From Tupaia tana (taxonomy: Eukaryota > Chordata > Mammalia > Scandentia > Tupaiidae), in the NCBI GenBank assembly GCA_026018925.1, contig JAKSZU010000013.1, positions 78,667,791-78,731,790 of the forward strand: 64,000 nucleotides of DNA, given 5' to 3'. This document shows positions 33,324-43,705 of the stretch, one piece after another (the stretch's first letter is position 1; each line of letters begins with the position of its first letter). The notes beneath the pieces are model-generated. The model worked only from the letters and a program-made list of their open reading frames with translations. It made no database searches and was not told the origin of the DNA. Position numbers and translations under genes: made by a program.

Positions 33324-34146
33324 TTTTAACTTTTATACTAGAGGTCAAAGTTATTTATGTACCACCATTACAATATTAGGTTATTTTAAATTTGATTATA
33401 TTCTGACCTTTACAGAGACTTTTGTACTTTCGTATATTTTCATGTTGTTGGTATTCTTTCTTTTCAAGCTAGTGAACACTGTTTTGCATTTCGTTTAAGT
33501 GAAGTCCAACAAATAAACTCCTTGAGCTTTCATTTGTCTGGCAAAGTCTTTGTCTCTTTTTCATTTCTGAAGGATGGTTTTTTCCTGAGTTTAATATTTC
33601 TGGTAGGATGTTTTGAGTACTTTGAGTTTATCATACCATTCTTTCTTGGCCTGCAAAGTTCCTGCTGGGAAACCTGCTAATAGTCTTATGCAACTTCCTT
33701 TATATGTAATGAGTTGCTACCTTGGCATTTTTATTTATTCTCTTTGTTAAATGTTATTCCCATACTTGAATAAGTCTTTGGGCACATCTGCCACAGCAAA
33801 CCCTTATTCTATCTTTTATTCTGATGTAATTATTAATGTCCTCGGTGAGCCAGGCATTGTGGTTGAATTTAGATGGTTTTGAAGACTGGAGGTTCAAGAT
33901 TAAGGTGTTAATATGACTGGGTTCTTATGAGGACCCTCTTCCTAGCTTGTAAATAGCTACATTTTGCTGTGTCTTGCATGGCAAAAAGAACGAATTCAAA
34001 AAATATGCGAACTTCTACTAGAAGTTCAGAGAGTATTAACTACTCAGGGTACATTGTTAAGAAATACGTTGCCTACTCTTGGGGAGATGATGAGTAGGGA
34101 AATATTTTCTTGGGAAAATATTATTTCTAAATAATGATGAAATGTT

Positions 34147-34413
34147 GGGACCAGCAGTTAGCGTAATGGCTATGTCGCTGGACTCCCACATAGTCGACCG
34201 CAGTTCACGTCCCGGACCCGGAGGCTTAAACTCACGCCGGGCGCGTGTGCGTGCGTGCCCAAGATCCCGAGAGGAGAATGGAGGAGAAGGGATTGTGGCG
34301 TGGCCATCCCCCCTAGGGGGTGATTTCCTGCTTTCTATCTCTCTGTCTCTCTCTGTCTGTCTGGCGAGCGCACGCGCCCTATAGCAAAATCCTCTCCAAA
34401 AAAAGAAAAAAAA
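34147..34413 (+). mobile_element. SINE-A, young, perfect 17-bp duplication
   Basis: GGGACCAGCAGTTAGC to CCCTATAGCAAAATCCTCTCC with A-rich tail. AATAATGATGAAATGTT is duplicated perfectly at 34130-34146 and 34414-34430. The CpG-rich body is nearly identical to the copy at 37656, so this is among the youngest in the window. Confidence 0.96.
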
Positions 34414-34725
34414 AATAATGATGAAATGTTTTTTTTTCCTATCAAATATACATTCTGTTTATTTATTTTTATTATCCTATTAAGTGACTAAGATCTCTAA
34501 TCCAATACTGAAAAACTGTTAAGAATAAGCCTCATCTTAAAATTGTTATAAAATTTGAATAAATATGTCTTGTATTTCACTGTTAAGAATCAAATATTAA
34601 AGAACAGTAAGAATAAACCTCATCTTGAATTTATTCATTTATGAAATTTGGATAAATATGTCTTGTATTTACTATTAGGTGTGATCATTACTGCTAGGTT
34701 CTGATTTCAAAAATCTGTACTATGG

Positions 34726-34977
34726 GACTAGCAGGTGGCATGGCGATTAAGGTGCTAGACTCCCACATGGCCCAGAATGGCCTGAGTCTCAGATCTAGCA
34801 GATTTAAAATCATACCAGGCACATGTGCATGCATGCCCAAAATTCCAAAAGAAGAGTGGAGGAGATGAGATTGTGGCATGACCATCCCCCTAGGATGGAA
34901 TGATATTTTCTAACTTTTCCTCTCTCTCTTTCTCTCTGGTGTGCACCCTATGGCAAAAACCTAAAACAACAAAAGCA

Positions 34978-35015
<38 letters not shown>

Positions 35016-35018
35016 TAA
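34726..35018 (+). mobile_element. SINE-A, old, with (AAT)n tail
   Basis: Head GGACTAGCAGGTGGCATGGCG, body CATGCATGCCCAAAATTCC, tail CCCTATGGCAAAAACC, then about 11 AAT units (34980-35012) where the poly-A should be. Confidence 0.85.
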
Positions 35019-35071
35019 AAACCACCTATCTTAAGTTAAAGAAGTCTTCTTAATTCTATTTATAAAAGGTT

Positions 35072-35275
35072 GTGGGACAGCTGATGGCATGGCTGACTGT
35101 GTGGTTCAAGTCTTGAAACTGGCAACTTGAGGAACACACCAGGTGCATGCATGCTCAAAATCCAGAAAGGAGAGATGGAGGAGAAGGGATTATGGTGTTA
35201 CCATCCCCCATCAGGAGTGCTTTCTCTTTCTCTCTGTCTCTCTTTGGTGAGTGCATATACCTTCCAGCAAATTTT
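35072..35275 (+). mobile_element. SINE-A, old, partly deleted head
   Basis: GGGACAGCTGATGGCATGGCTG then GTGGTTCAAGTC (part of the head missing), body CATGCATGCTCAAAATCC, and tail ACCTTCCAGCAAATTTT. It faces the next SINE tail-to-tail. Confidence 0.75.
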
Positions 35276-35540
35276 TATTTATTAAGAGAGATTTTTGCTA
35301 TAGGGCATGTGCACTCACCAGAGAGACAGAAAGAGAAAGAGAGATGGAAAGCAAGAAATAACCCCCCCCCCCCCCCCATGGGAGGATGGCCATTCTGCAA
35401 TCCCGTTTCCTTCATTCTCCTCTTGGGATCTTGGGTACACAGATGCCAGGTATGAGTTTAAGCAACTGGGTCTAAGACTTGAACTGCAGTTGACTACATG
35501 GGAGTTCAGCAACATAACCATCATGCCATCTGCTGGTCCC
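35276..35540 (-). mobile_element. SINE-A with poly-C expansion
   Basis: Antisense copy, TTTTTGCTATAGGGCATGTGCAC to CATCTGCTGGTCCC. The central palindrome is a C-run of about 17 (35361-35377). TTTATTAA-like flanks are present. Confidence 0.88.
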
Positions 35541-35550
35541 TTTATTAATT

Positions 35551-35815
35551 GTTTTGCCATAGGGTATGTGCACTCTGCAGAGAGAGACATAGAGAGGGAA
35601 AGTGAGAAATCACACACACACCACCCCAGCCCCCCACCCCACCCCCGCAGGAAGAATGGCCAAGCTCACCACAATCCCTTCTCTTCTATTCACCTCTTGA
35701 GCCTTTTTGAGCTGAAGTAAACATGCATCTGGTGTGCTTTTTAACCAGCAGGTCTGGAACTCAAACTGTGGTCAGTCATGTATGAGTCCAGTGCCTTACC
35801 CACCATGCTCTCTAG
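35551..35815 (-). mobile_element. SINE-A, old
   Basis: TTTTGCCATAGGGTATGTGCAC at the tail, an ACACACACCACCCC/CCCCCACCCC variant of the centre, and a head ending GAGTCCAGTGCCTTACCCACC. Moderately diverged. Confidence 0.82.
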
Positions 35816-36248
35816 AAAATTCCTTTAATAAAGAAGTTTGCAATCACAGCACTGTTGAATATCATCAAAACCCATTTAATTGTTAATGCAATTTGCATAT
35901 TAAACTATCCTTGAATTCCTTTAATAAATCTTACTTGGTAATAACAGAATGTTCTCTTCTTATCCTGCTGATTGAATCTACTGATGTTTTATTCAGGATT
36001 CTTACATCTATAGGATTAAAAAAATCATTGTAATTTTTTAATTTTAATATGCTCTTTTCTGAGGTTTTTATATTAGAATGATGTGTAGGAACATTTTTTA
36101 AAGCAGAATAATTTTCGTCATCTGGAAAGTTTGAAAGAATTCACAAAGTTAACTAGATTTACTCTTTAGCAATGTCTCTTTTATACTGGTTAAATTTTTT
36201 TTCTACAGTTATTTGTCTACTCACTTCTATTTTAAGATGTACCTTTTT

Positions 36249-36489
36249 ATTTTTGAGAGAGATTTTTACGATAGCACTCATTGGAGAGACAGAAAGACAG
36301 AAAACAAGAAACCACCCCCAAGGGGGAATGGACATGACAAAGTTCCTTCTCCATTCTCTTGGGATCTTGGGCACATACCCACACCCACCTGGCCTGAGTT
36401 TTAAGCTACCAGGTTCAGGATTCAAACCACTGTTGATTATGTGGGAGTCTAGCAACATAATCAATATACCATCTGCTGGTCCCAAACAG
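36249..36489 (-). mobile_element. SINE-A with 10-bp duplication
   Basis: Antisense copy with TTTTTACGATAGCACTC at the tail and ACCATCTGCTGGTCCC at the head. GTACCTTTTT flanks it (36239-36248 and 36490-36499). Confidence 0.88.
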
Positions 36490-36499
36490 GTACCTTTTT

Positions 36500-37655
36500 C
36501 CTTGAAAGTCATCAATCTATAGTATCAAATATTTTGGAATGAAGTAGAATTAATTAACCATTCATGATTAATTTTTTTTTCACTTGTGATTTTAAAAGTC
36601 TTCTAGATCTGTGGTTTTATCTTATTCCTATTTATTTGTCTTTTCATTGTTTGGGCTTTGGTTAAAATTTTCAGAGTTCTATTTTTTAAGGTTTTGCTTT
36701 CAAATGATTTAAATAATCATTTTTCAGCATCTACAATTCTCTGATCATTGGTAATTTTGGCAGATAAGATAAAGACACCTGGGTGTATCCTCCCATCTTA
36801 GAAGTAGAAGCTAGGATGAAACTACAGTCATGCATGACAAAATAACTTTTTGATGAATGACAGATCACATATACAATGGTGGTGACAGTGGGCTACAGCC
36901 TATAGCCTAAGCGTGTGGGAGGCTATGCCTCTTAGAGTTTTGTCAGAACATTCTGTGATGTTTGCACAATGACAGAATCTTCTAACAATATGTTTCTTAG
37001 ACATATTCCCATTGTTAAGTGACACATGATTTTTTGAAGACTTGAGAGAGAAAAGAAGATGAAATAGGCAGTGATAAAAGGGATATCTGAAAGAGCTGAT
37101 CACAAACAATTAATTTGGGGTCAAATGTTCACTCTTTATGTCTTCACAGAGAGGACAGAATTTCACAGATTCTATGGCTTACTCTGTAGGTAGTTATTAT
37201 ACAATGTCATAGACACTCATGGTATACAGAATTGGCTAAAACGTTATGCCAAATTCCTCATAATATAGATGCAGAAACTAAATTACGAAGGAGTGAAGTG
37301 ACTTACTCAAGTTTACACCGCATGCTAAAAATGTTTGAAACGACCTATTCCTAATCCAGTTCTTTTCACACTGTTTTTTTGTTGTTAAAAATGCACTTAT
37401 ATAGATGTAAGTAAGTAGAAATAAATACAAAGAAACACTCCTGTAAATGCTTTATTAATGTCGTATTGATCTGAAGCCAGATTCATTTACTTTCTAATTG
37501 AGGAAACTGAGATACCAGGGATTAAAGGAGAGCAAGTTATGATCAAAATCAAGTCCAAGACCTCTTCCAACTGATTTCTTCAGCTGTCAGTAATTGAAAA
37601 AACATCACCTCCTTTAAAAATAATGAACAGAAATGCTATGAAGAAACAGATTGGG
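36500..37655. other. No gene; MIR-like scraps
   Basis: MIR-like pieces at about 37250-37330 and 37500-37570 (GAGGAAACTGAGATACC). Otherwise nothing recognised. Confidence 0.45.
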
Positions 37656-37924
37656 GGACCAGCAGTTAGCGTAATGGCTATGTCGCTGGACTCCCACGTA
37701 GTTGACCGCGGTTCAAGTCCTGGACCCGGTGGCTTAAACTCACGCCGGGCGCGTGTGCGTGCGTGCCCAAGATCCCAAGAGGAGAATGGAGGAGAAGGGA
37801 TTGCGGCGTGGCCATCCCCTCTGGGGGGTGATTTCTCGCTTTCTATCTCTCTGTCTCTCTCTGTCTGTCTGGCGAGCTCACGCGCCCTATAGCAAAAACC
37901 TCTCCAAAAAAAAAAAAGAAAAAA
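37656..37924 (+). mobile_element. SINE-A, young, perfect 15-bp duplication
   Basis: A reference-quality copy. The tRNA-like head has both internal pol III boxes. The body has GCCGGGCGCGTGTGCGTGCG, CCCAAGATCCCAAGAGG and GAATGGAGGAGAAGGG, then CCCCTCTGGGGGG, CT-rich segment, CGCGCCCTATAGCAAAAACCTCTCC and an A-rich tail. AAGAAACAGATTGGG flanks it at 37641-37655 and 37925-37939. Confidence 0.96.
37667..37720 (+). promoter_or_regulatory. Internal RNA polymerase III A and B boxes of a young SINE-A
   Basis: TAGCGTAATGG (37667-37677) fits the A-box pattern and GGTTCAAGTCC (37710-37720) fits the B-box consensus, 32 bases apart, as in tRNA genes. Transcription would start near 37656. This is inferred from sequence; activity is unknown. 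Confidence 0.7.
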
Positions 37925-38202
37925 AAGAAACAGATTGGGAGAAATTGTCATATTGTCAGGCATTCATGGAAAAGAGTTTTAATTATTTGCATTCTAACTT
38001 ATTAAACTAGGAACATCTAAAAATATAATACTCAATGCTTGTAATATTCTAACAAAATTATTATCCAAACATTATGAAAATAAGCATCTTTTAAGAAAAT
38101 GAAGAAAAATATGTTATGTAATGAAGGTATTTCTTATAGCAATGTCTAATAACAAAAAGACTAGAAGCAACAGAATTAACTAGAGAGAAAGATTTTAAAT
38201 AA

Positions 38203-38206
38203 ATTG

Positions 38207-38246
<40 letters not shown>
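38203..38246 (+). repeat. (AT)n microsatellite
   Basis: About 21 perfect AT units, self-complementary. Confidence 0.97.
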
Positions 38247-38249
<3 letters not shown>

Positions 38250-38316
38250 TGACACTATTGTGTTGCTAACATGAACACAATTTTTACTGCAAACCTAAGT
38301 ATGACTCAGTATTCTT

Positions 38317-38562
38317 TTTTTTTTTTTTTTTTTTAAGAGGTTTTTGCTATAGGGCACGTGTGCTCACTGGAAAGACAGAGAGACAGAAAGCGAGAAATCA
38401 CCCCCCAGGGAGGACTGCAATCCCTTCTCCTCTATTCTCCTCTCGGGATCCTGGGCACGCACGCATACATGCCCAGCATGAGTTTAATCCACCGGGTCCA
38501 GGACTCGAACCGCTACTACATGGGAGTCCAGTGACATAGCCATTACGCTGACTGCTGGTCCC
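38317..38562 (-). mobile_element. SINE-A with 16-bp duplication
   Basis: Starts with a T-run, TTTTTGCTATAGGGCACGTGTGC, and ends TGACTGCTGGTCCC. A piece of the central region is deleted (AGGGAGGACTGCAATCC). The flanks ATGACTCAGTATTCTT (38301-38316) and ATGACTCACTATTCTT (38563-38578) differ at one base. Confidence 0.93.
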
Positions 38563-38745
38563 ATGACTCACTATTCTTACCTCTCTGTCTTCACTCACTA
38601 CACTCACTCACTACACTTGGCTTAGACAGTTTCCAGTGTGGCTTTGTTTCTCAAACACTCCAGACATGATTAAATTGTGCAGGGACTTTTTATTTCTATC
38701 CTCCTGCAAATTATTTTTCTGTTAAAGCATAAAAAATTAGCATGA

Positions 38746-39285
38746 CCGGAGCACTTAAAACAACATCCCTTTATTATTTAGTTATGAATTTTAGAGATCT
38801 GGGTGGGCTGGACCAAGTTTTCAGTTTAGGATTTCACAAGGCCAAACATCAAGGTCAAGGCCAGCTGGACTGTCATCTGGAGAATCTGGGAAAATGTGCT
38901 TCCTGGCTTATTTAGGTTCTTAGAGGAATTCAGTTCCTTGCAGGTAAGATTTCTCTTTCCTTCTGACTGTAAGTCTGGGTTGACTCAATTCACAGAGACT
39001 TCTCCCAGGTCTTTCTGAATGTCTCCTCCATCTCAGAAATGGACAACTTCTCTTATGTTGTATTTTCCTCATGCTTTAAATCCAATTTTCTGTTTTGCTA
39101 TCAGTTAGAGAAAACGTTCTACTTTCATAGAGCGTATGTGATTAGGTTAGGCCCACACACATAATCGACCTATCTTGAGGTCAAGTGATTAGTAACTGTA
39201 ATTACATTGGCACGGTATCTTTTGAGAATCAAACCAAGGAGCAAGGTCACAGGATTACCCTAGAATTTTGTCTACCATACCAAAT
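38746..39285 (-). mobile_element. MLT1-class MaLR LTR, antisense
   Basis: ATTTAGTTATGAATTTTAGAG, TCTGGGTGGGCTGGACC, TTCACAAGGCC, CATCAAGGTCAAGGCCAGC, GATTAGGTTAGGCCCACAC, GATTAGTAACTGTAATTACAT and AATTTTGTCTACCA are in the order of an antisense MLT1-type LTR with 3' end at left. Confidence 0.75.
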
Positions 39286-39384
39286 AGCCATAAGGCTCAC
39301 TCTTTCAATTCTTTCAGGGGTTTACTCTGTTGTTAACTTTTCAGCTACATGTTTCCTGAAAACTACTGAAAATTGCAAATACAA

Positions 39385-39632
39385 TCTTATCCCTTAATGT
39401 CCATCTCATTGTCTGCACTTTTACCTCTTTCATATTTATCACCTAGCATGCAATATATTTTATTTGCTTGTATTATTTATTGTTGGTCTGTTCCATTATA
39501 TGTCATCTCAGTGAGATCAGGGACTTTGTCTTATTTTCTGCTATAGTTTCCACTCCTGGAATAATGACTGTCACATAATGGATACTCAATAAATATGTGT
39601 TTAATGAGCAAATAAATGAATGATTCAAAATT
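39385..39632 (+). repeat. L2 3' end
   Basis: ATTATATGTCATCTCAGTGAGATCAGGGACTTTGTC, then CACATAATGGATACTCAATAAATATGTG and AATAAATGAATGA fit the end of L2 including its simple tail. Confidence 0.75.
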
Positions 39633-39944
39633 ACATGTAGACTATGATGAAACCTATTTAAAAATATGGATGCATTTAAATACTAATTAAAATAGTATAA
39701 AAATATTAAGATTTTTATTGCTTAAAAATAATCTATTTCTAAACTTTCCATTGTTGACTTATCAAAGAAAAGGTCCAATAGAAGGTATCTTTCTCTGGAA
39801 AGTGGGAATTAGCAAGTATGATGTTCCTAATAAGTAAAATGTTTTTCGGTACTCCTAAGTACCCTGTGGTTCATCATAGGCAGAAACATGCCAATGGCAG
39901 TATGGGGGAGGAGAAAGTGTAGAATTACAGAATCACAAAGATCT

Positions 39945-40110
39945 GGATTTCCTAGTTGTGTGACATGAAAAGTCACTGAACCTCTTAAACATTCTCTCTT
40001 TACTAAAGAGATGAGGATACTAAATACTTTCATAATGGGTTGCCATGAGAATAATGTGAGATGCTACATCTTACCACAGAGTATGTGCTCAGTCTTAGTT
40101 TATTTCACTT
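39945..40110 (-). repeat. MIR
   Basis: CTAGTTGTGTGACATGAAAAGTCACTGAACCTC, an eroded centre, then CCATGAGAATAATGTGAG. Antisense order, diverged. Confidence 0.6.
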
Positions 40111-40261
40111 AATTTATCCCATTTGGTTGACCCTTGTGCTTGACAAAGGAAAGTTGCTCCTGATGTATCAAGATTTTATTTTTATCCAATCTGTATTTAG
40201 TTGTAGAAGAAGACCACTCTTGATAGGGCAGGACAATTCTTGAATGAGAGCAATACAATGA

Positions 40262-40514
40262 GGACCAGTAAATGAAGTAATGGTTATGTTGCTGGACTCC
40301 TACAGAGCTGACCTCAGTTCGAGTGCCGGGCCTGGCAGCTTGAAATTTATGTTGAGTACATGTGTGTGCATGCTCAAAATCCCAAGAGGAGAAAGTAGAA
40401 GGGATTGTGGTGGGGTCAGCCCCCTGGGAGGTGATTTCTCACTTTCTGACTCTCTGCCTCTCTCTGGCAAGTGCACACGCCCTATAGCAAAAATCTCTCT
40501 GAAAAAAAGAAAGA
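40262..40514 (+). mobile_element. SINE-A with 10-bp duplication
   Basis: GGACCAGTAAATGAAGTAATGG to CGCCCTATAGCAAAAATCTCTC plus GAAA tail. AATACAATGA is at 40252-40261 and 40515-40524. Confidence 0.92.
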
Positions 40515-40904
40515 AATACAATGAAATGTTCAAAACTCTGTTGTTTACATATACATAGCCTAAGATGACAGGAACACAGAAATGCCAGTGTGGATATAAA
40601 AAAATTTCCTTTCCTTTTAAACTCCAAAAGATTTCCCTGCATTCTCCATCATTGTACCTTAGAATTGCTTAAATAATTGCATTCCATAGGACAATTTGAA
40701 CATTGAACATCAGTCACTACTGGATAGAATAAAAATTTTCTCATCAGAAATAAGGAAAAATGTGTTTAAGCTGAAACTCTGTCAATGACTCATTATTTGA
40801 CCTTAAACCATTCACATTATTCCTGTTGGCCTTTTGGTACATTGTGAGAATCCTTGCATGTGTGAACAAATGACTCTCGGTGGAAAAATAATTCCCATAT
40901 TAAT

Positions 40905-41065
40905 AAAAACTATTATCTTTTGAGAATCGAGCATATTCCAGACACTGTGCTTTAAAGCTCAAAACAAGTCAGTCATCAAATATCAACGTCCATTTCATAC
41001 ACAAAGAATGTGAGACTCAGAGAGACTAAATACGTTCTTAAGGCTAACACAACTAAGTGATGGAA
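40905..41065 (+). repeat. MIR
   Basis: CATATTCCAGACACTGTGC, CAACGTCCATTTCATACACAAAGAATGTGAGACTCAGAGAG and CAACTAAGTGATGG fit a sense MIR. Confidence 0.7.
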
Positions 41066-41224
41066 TTCATCTACTTCTATAATTTGTTGACTTAATTTTG
41101 AGCCTGGATTATTTTTTCCAATGCCTATAATCTTTGGCTGAATTTTGTGTGTCAAAGAGAATTTGGTTTAACATTTTATGCCTCCAAGTCCTTAATTTGA
41201 ATAATCAACAGAAGTTTCTTTGTT

Positions 41225-41310
41225 CCTAGATAAACCCCCATTTTCTTGCTCAACATCTCACACATAATAGTTGTTCAATAAATGATTTTTGAATGAATGA
41301 ATGAGCTACG
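41225..41310 (+). repeat. L2/MIR tail
   Basis: CACATAATAGTTGTTCAATAAATG followed by GAATGAATGAATGAG, typical of the L2 end. Confidence 0.65.
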
Positions 41311-41865
41311 TGGAACAAAAACAGAGCCCTGTGCCCTGCCTCCATTAATGTATAATTTTTTTCAGTTATGGATCTACTGAACTATGTTTATATATCCAAA
41401 TTTCTATTTTTTTAATCTACAGTTATTAAAGGGAGATATCATGAAATGTTTTGATATGGCTAGGCTTATCATTTCTGTAATTTTCCCCCCAAAATCTACA
41501 ATTCTGATTATCTTATTTTATAAAAATAAAAGTTTAAAAAGTGTATCAAGCATTTCATCAACATATTATATTTCTCATCTTTTTTCTTCATTCTCTTAGA
41601 GCTCACACAGTTTCAATTTTATCTTGTTTCAGATATATATACTTGGGCTAGACATTCAGCACATTATATGAGTTTTCCGCATACTCCATTTAGTGAAACA
41701 AGATTTTATTTTCTATCTTAATTCTTTTAAGATTTCTAACAGAATGTTAATGATACATGTGATAAATTCTTAGTAATATAATAATAACATCAACAATAAT
41801 TTATTAAAAATTTTCATGTATAAACACTGCCTAGCCACCTGACATATCTTATTCAATTCTCCCAG
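41311..41865. other. No recognised feature
   Basis: AT-rich, with short open frames only. Confidence 0.4.
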
Positions 41866-42292
41866 AGCTGGCTCATAGCCTGGTGGTTAGGGGAGACAGA
41901 TCCCACATGGCCAACCATAGTTCAAATCTCAGCCTCAGCAACTTGAACTTTTAAAAATGAATAATACAGGCCTGTTCTTCACTCTAACTAGAAAAAAGGC
42001 CTGAAATGTAGCCCCTCAGGGGCAACACATTTTGGGGGACCCTCTCCTTGCTTGATGGAAGCTTGCTTTACTTTCTCCTAATAAACTTCTGCTTTACTAT
42101 TAAGAAGAAAAAAAAAAAAAAAAAAACAGAAACAAAAACCATGTCCAGCACAGGCAGGCATATGCCCCAAACCCCCACAGGATGGAGAAATGGAGGTGGA
42201 ATTGTGGCATAATCAGGCCCTTTGGGAGTGCTTTCTCTCTGTCTCCCTCTCTGTCTCTTTCTGGTGAGTAGCAAAGTCTCACTGCAAAAGAT
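41866..42292 (+). mobile_element. Old SINE-A split by a polyadenylated insert
   Basis: Head GAGCTGGCTCATAGCCTGGTGG ... CAACTTGAAC (41866-41956), then a foreign insert, then the body CAGGCATATGCCCCAAACC and GGATGGAGAAATGGAGG and the CT-rich part (42130-42292). Confidence 0.7.
41957..42129 (+). mobile_element. Polyadenylated retrocopy with LTR-tail-like end
   Basis: About 145 bases ending TTTACTTTCTCCTAATAAACTTCTGCTTTACT, with AATAAA at 42080-42085 and a long A-run from about 42104. The closing sequence looks like the R region of a class I endogenous retrovirus LTR. The A-run shows it was copied from a processed transcript. No target duplication is clear to me, and the identity is inferred. 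No coding sequence is present. Confidence 0.5.
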
Positions 42293-43242
42293 GTGCATAA
42301 TTGACAATTTAAAAACCTTAAATAAAAATTATTGATCATAAGAATTCCTCCAAAACCTATGAAGTAAGCATTAATATCTAAAAGTCATAAATCAGGAAGT
42401 GAAGACTAAGAGAGTTGTTTCCCCTCTTCTCAAATCCATGTTTTATTTTTCCTTTTCAGAGCTGAGAAAGTTCTCTTTCTGAAGAACACAGAAACAAAAT
42501 ATAGGTTGCAAAGTTCTAATTTCTCTTTGATCTTCATTAAAAATTACACCATTAGTTACAATACTTTCTTCTTGCATCTTACAAAACTAAGTGAATCCTT
42601 TTGTTTGTCCTTTATACCTATGGCAAGAATCAAGTAAAGCTAGTTATTGTTTTCTTACCGGTTGGTCATATGCATTGTTTCATCATTTCATGCATGTCTC
42701 TTTAACTCTGAACTCATTATAGAGGTCCCTGTGAAATTATTCTGACTTCACGAAACTGCCCCTTTCTTTAGCATTATGAAAATTTGCTGTTGTAAATGCA
42801 TAATTTCATTCTTGTGTACCTGATGTCCTCTGAGATTTTTATTTTAGAGATTAAAGAAGCTTTGAAAAGAAAGACTCTAAATGTTTGTTCCTCTTTCATC
42901 CTTTATTAGCGAGACCTAGAAAGCGTCCAGTTCAGATCAGAGCAGGAGAGTGTTGGGAGAGCTTTCTTGGCAGTATGATATCTGATATGTTTGAATATTG
43001 AAAATGTGAATACATGATTGATCTGATAAAAAAAAATTAAAGGTCGGTATATCGAAAGCTACTCATGTCTAAAGCAAACACAAAATAAGGTAATTGGTAC
43101 CCCTAGGAAAAATAAAAAACACTGTGAAAAAAATTGGCTTTGCTGTGGACTATATTCAAATAATAACTTAAACACTGACTATTGATTAAACAAACATAGC
43201 TAGAGTTGTGGTAACTTATTTCCAGAGATGTCCTCAACAACA
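42293..43242. other. No recognised feature
   Basis: Unique-looking AT-rich sequence without useful open frames. Confidence 0.4.
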
Positions 43243-43705
43243 TGTCCTATTATGCATATCTTTTGCAGTGAGACTTTGATACTTCCTTTATCAAAAGGTT
43301 AATTTCCCCAGTTCTGGGGTCTAGGCTTGCCCTGTCATTTACATTGGCCAATATAATGTGGTAGGAGTGGTGCTGGAGCATTTTGAAGCTGGATTTCAAC
43401 GAGATCTGGTAGCTTCCATCTTGAAGTTCTTGGAACACTGTCTGTTAGGATGCTGCCGTGAGACTGCCATGCTCTGAGGAAGCCCAAGTTAGAAAAATGA
43501 ACTAAGCAGCTGTGACTGAAAGCTCCCACAGAATGCAGCTCTCAGTCAGTCCACTTCCTGAAAAGAATCACATCAGGGAAGCCAGGGAGATGAGCAGCAG
43601 AACCACCCAGCAAGTCCAGAGACTCACAATAAAAAATAGGATCGCATATCTCCAAGCCACTTATTTTGGGGTGACTTGTTACCCTCAAATATATAATTGT
43701 AACAT
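43243..43705 (+). mobile_element. MLT1-class MaLR LTR, sense, near full length
   Basis: Starts TGTCCTATTATGCATATCTTTTG. Continues with CCAATATAATGTGGTAGGAGTGG, GGTAGCTTCCATCTTG, TGCTCTGAGGAAGCCCAAG, AGCAGAACCACCCAGC, then AAGCCACTTATTTTGGGGTGACTTGTTACC. All are standard MLT1 landmarks in order. The 117-codon frame at 43512 lies largely inside this LTR and is not a gene. Confidence 0.88.

Larger units (their letters stand above)
27790..33900 (-). mobile_element. Long antisense L1 spanning ORF1 C-terminus to ORF2 3' end
   Basis: Reading the minus strand from right to left, ORF1 C-terminal sequence lies at about 33.85-33.50 kb (complement of GGCCTGCAAAGTTCCTGCTGG). ORF2 endonuclease-domain sequence lies at about 31.9-31.2 kb and reverse transcriptase and C-terminal sequence from about 30.3 to 27.8 kb (antisense of GGGCATCCTTG-type and GCCAGTGCCATACTC-type L1M signatures). 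All frames are broken. Insertions within it are SINEs at 28453, 29328, 32270-33029 and 33067, and an MLT1-class LTR at 30384. L1 sequence therefore accounts for roughly 4.5 kb. Confidence 0.85.

Noticed and set aside
34147..34413. A CpG island or promoter, from the local CpG density.
   Set aside because: The CpGs belong to the young SINE body and recur in every young copy.
37656..37730. A possible tRNA gene, because of good A and B boxes.
   Set aside because: The arms do not form a convincing cloverleaf and the sequence recurs as the head of about 35 SINE copies with A-rich tails.
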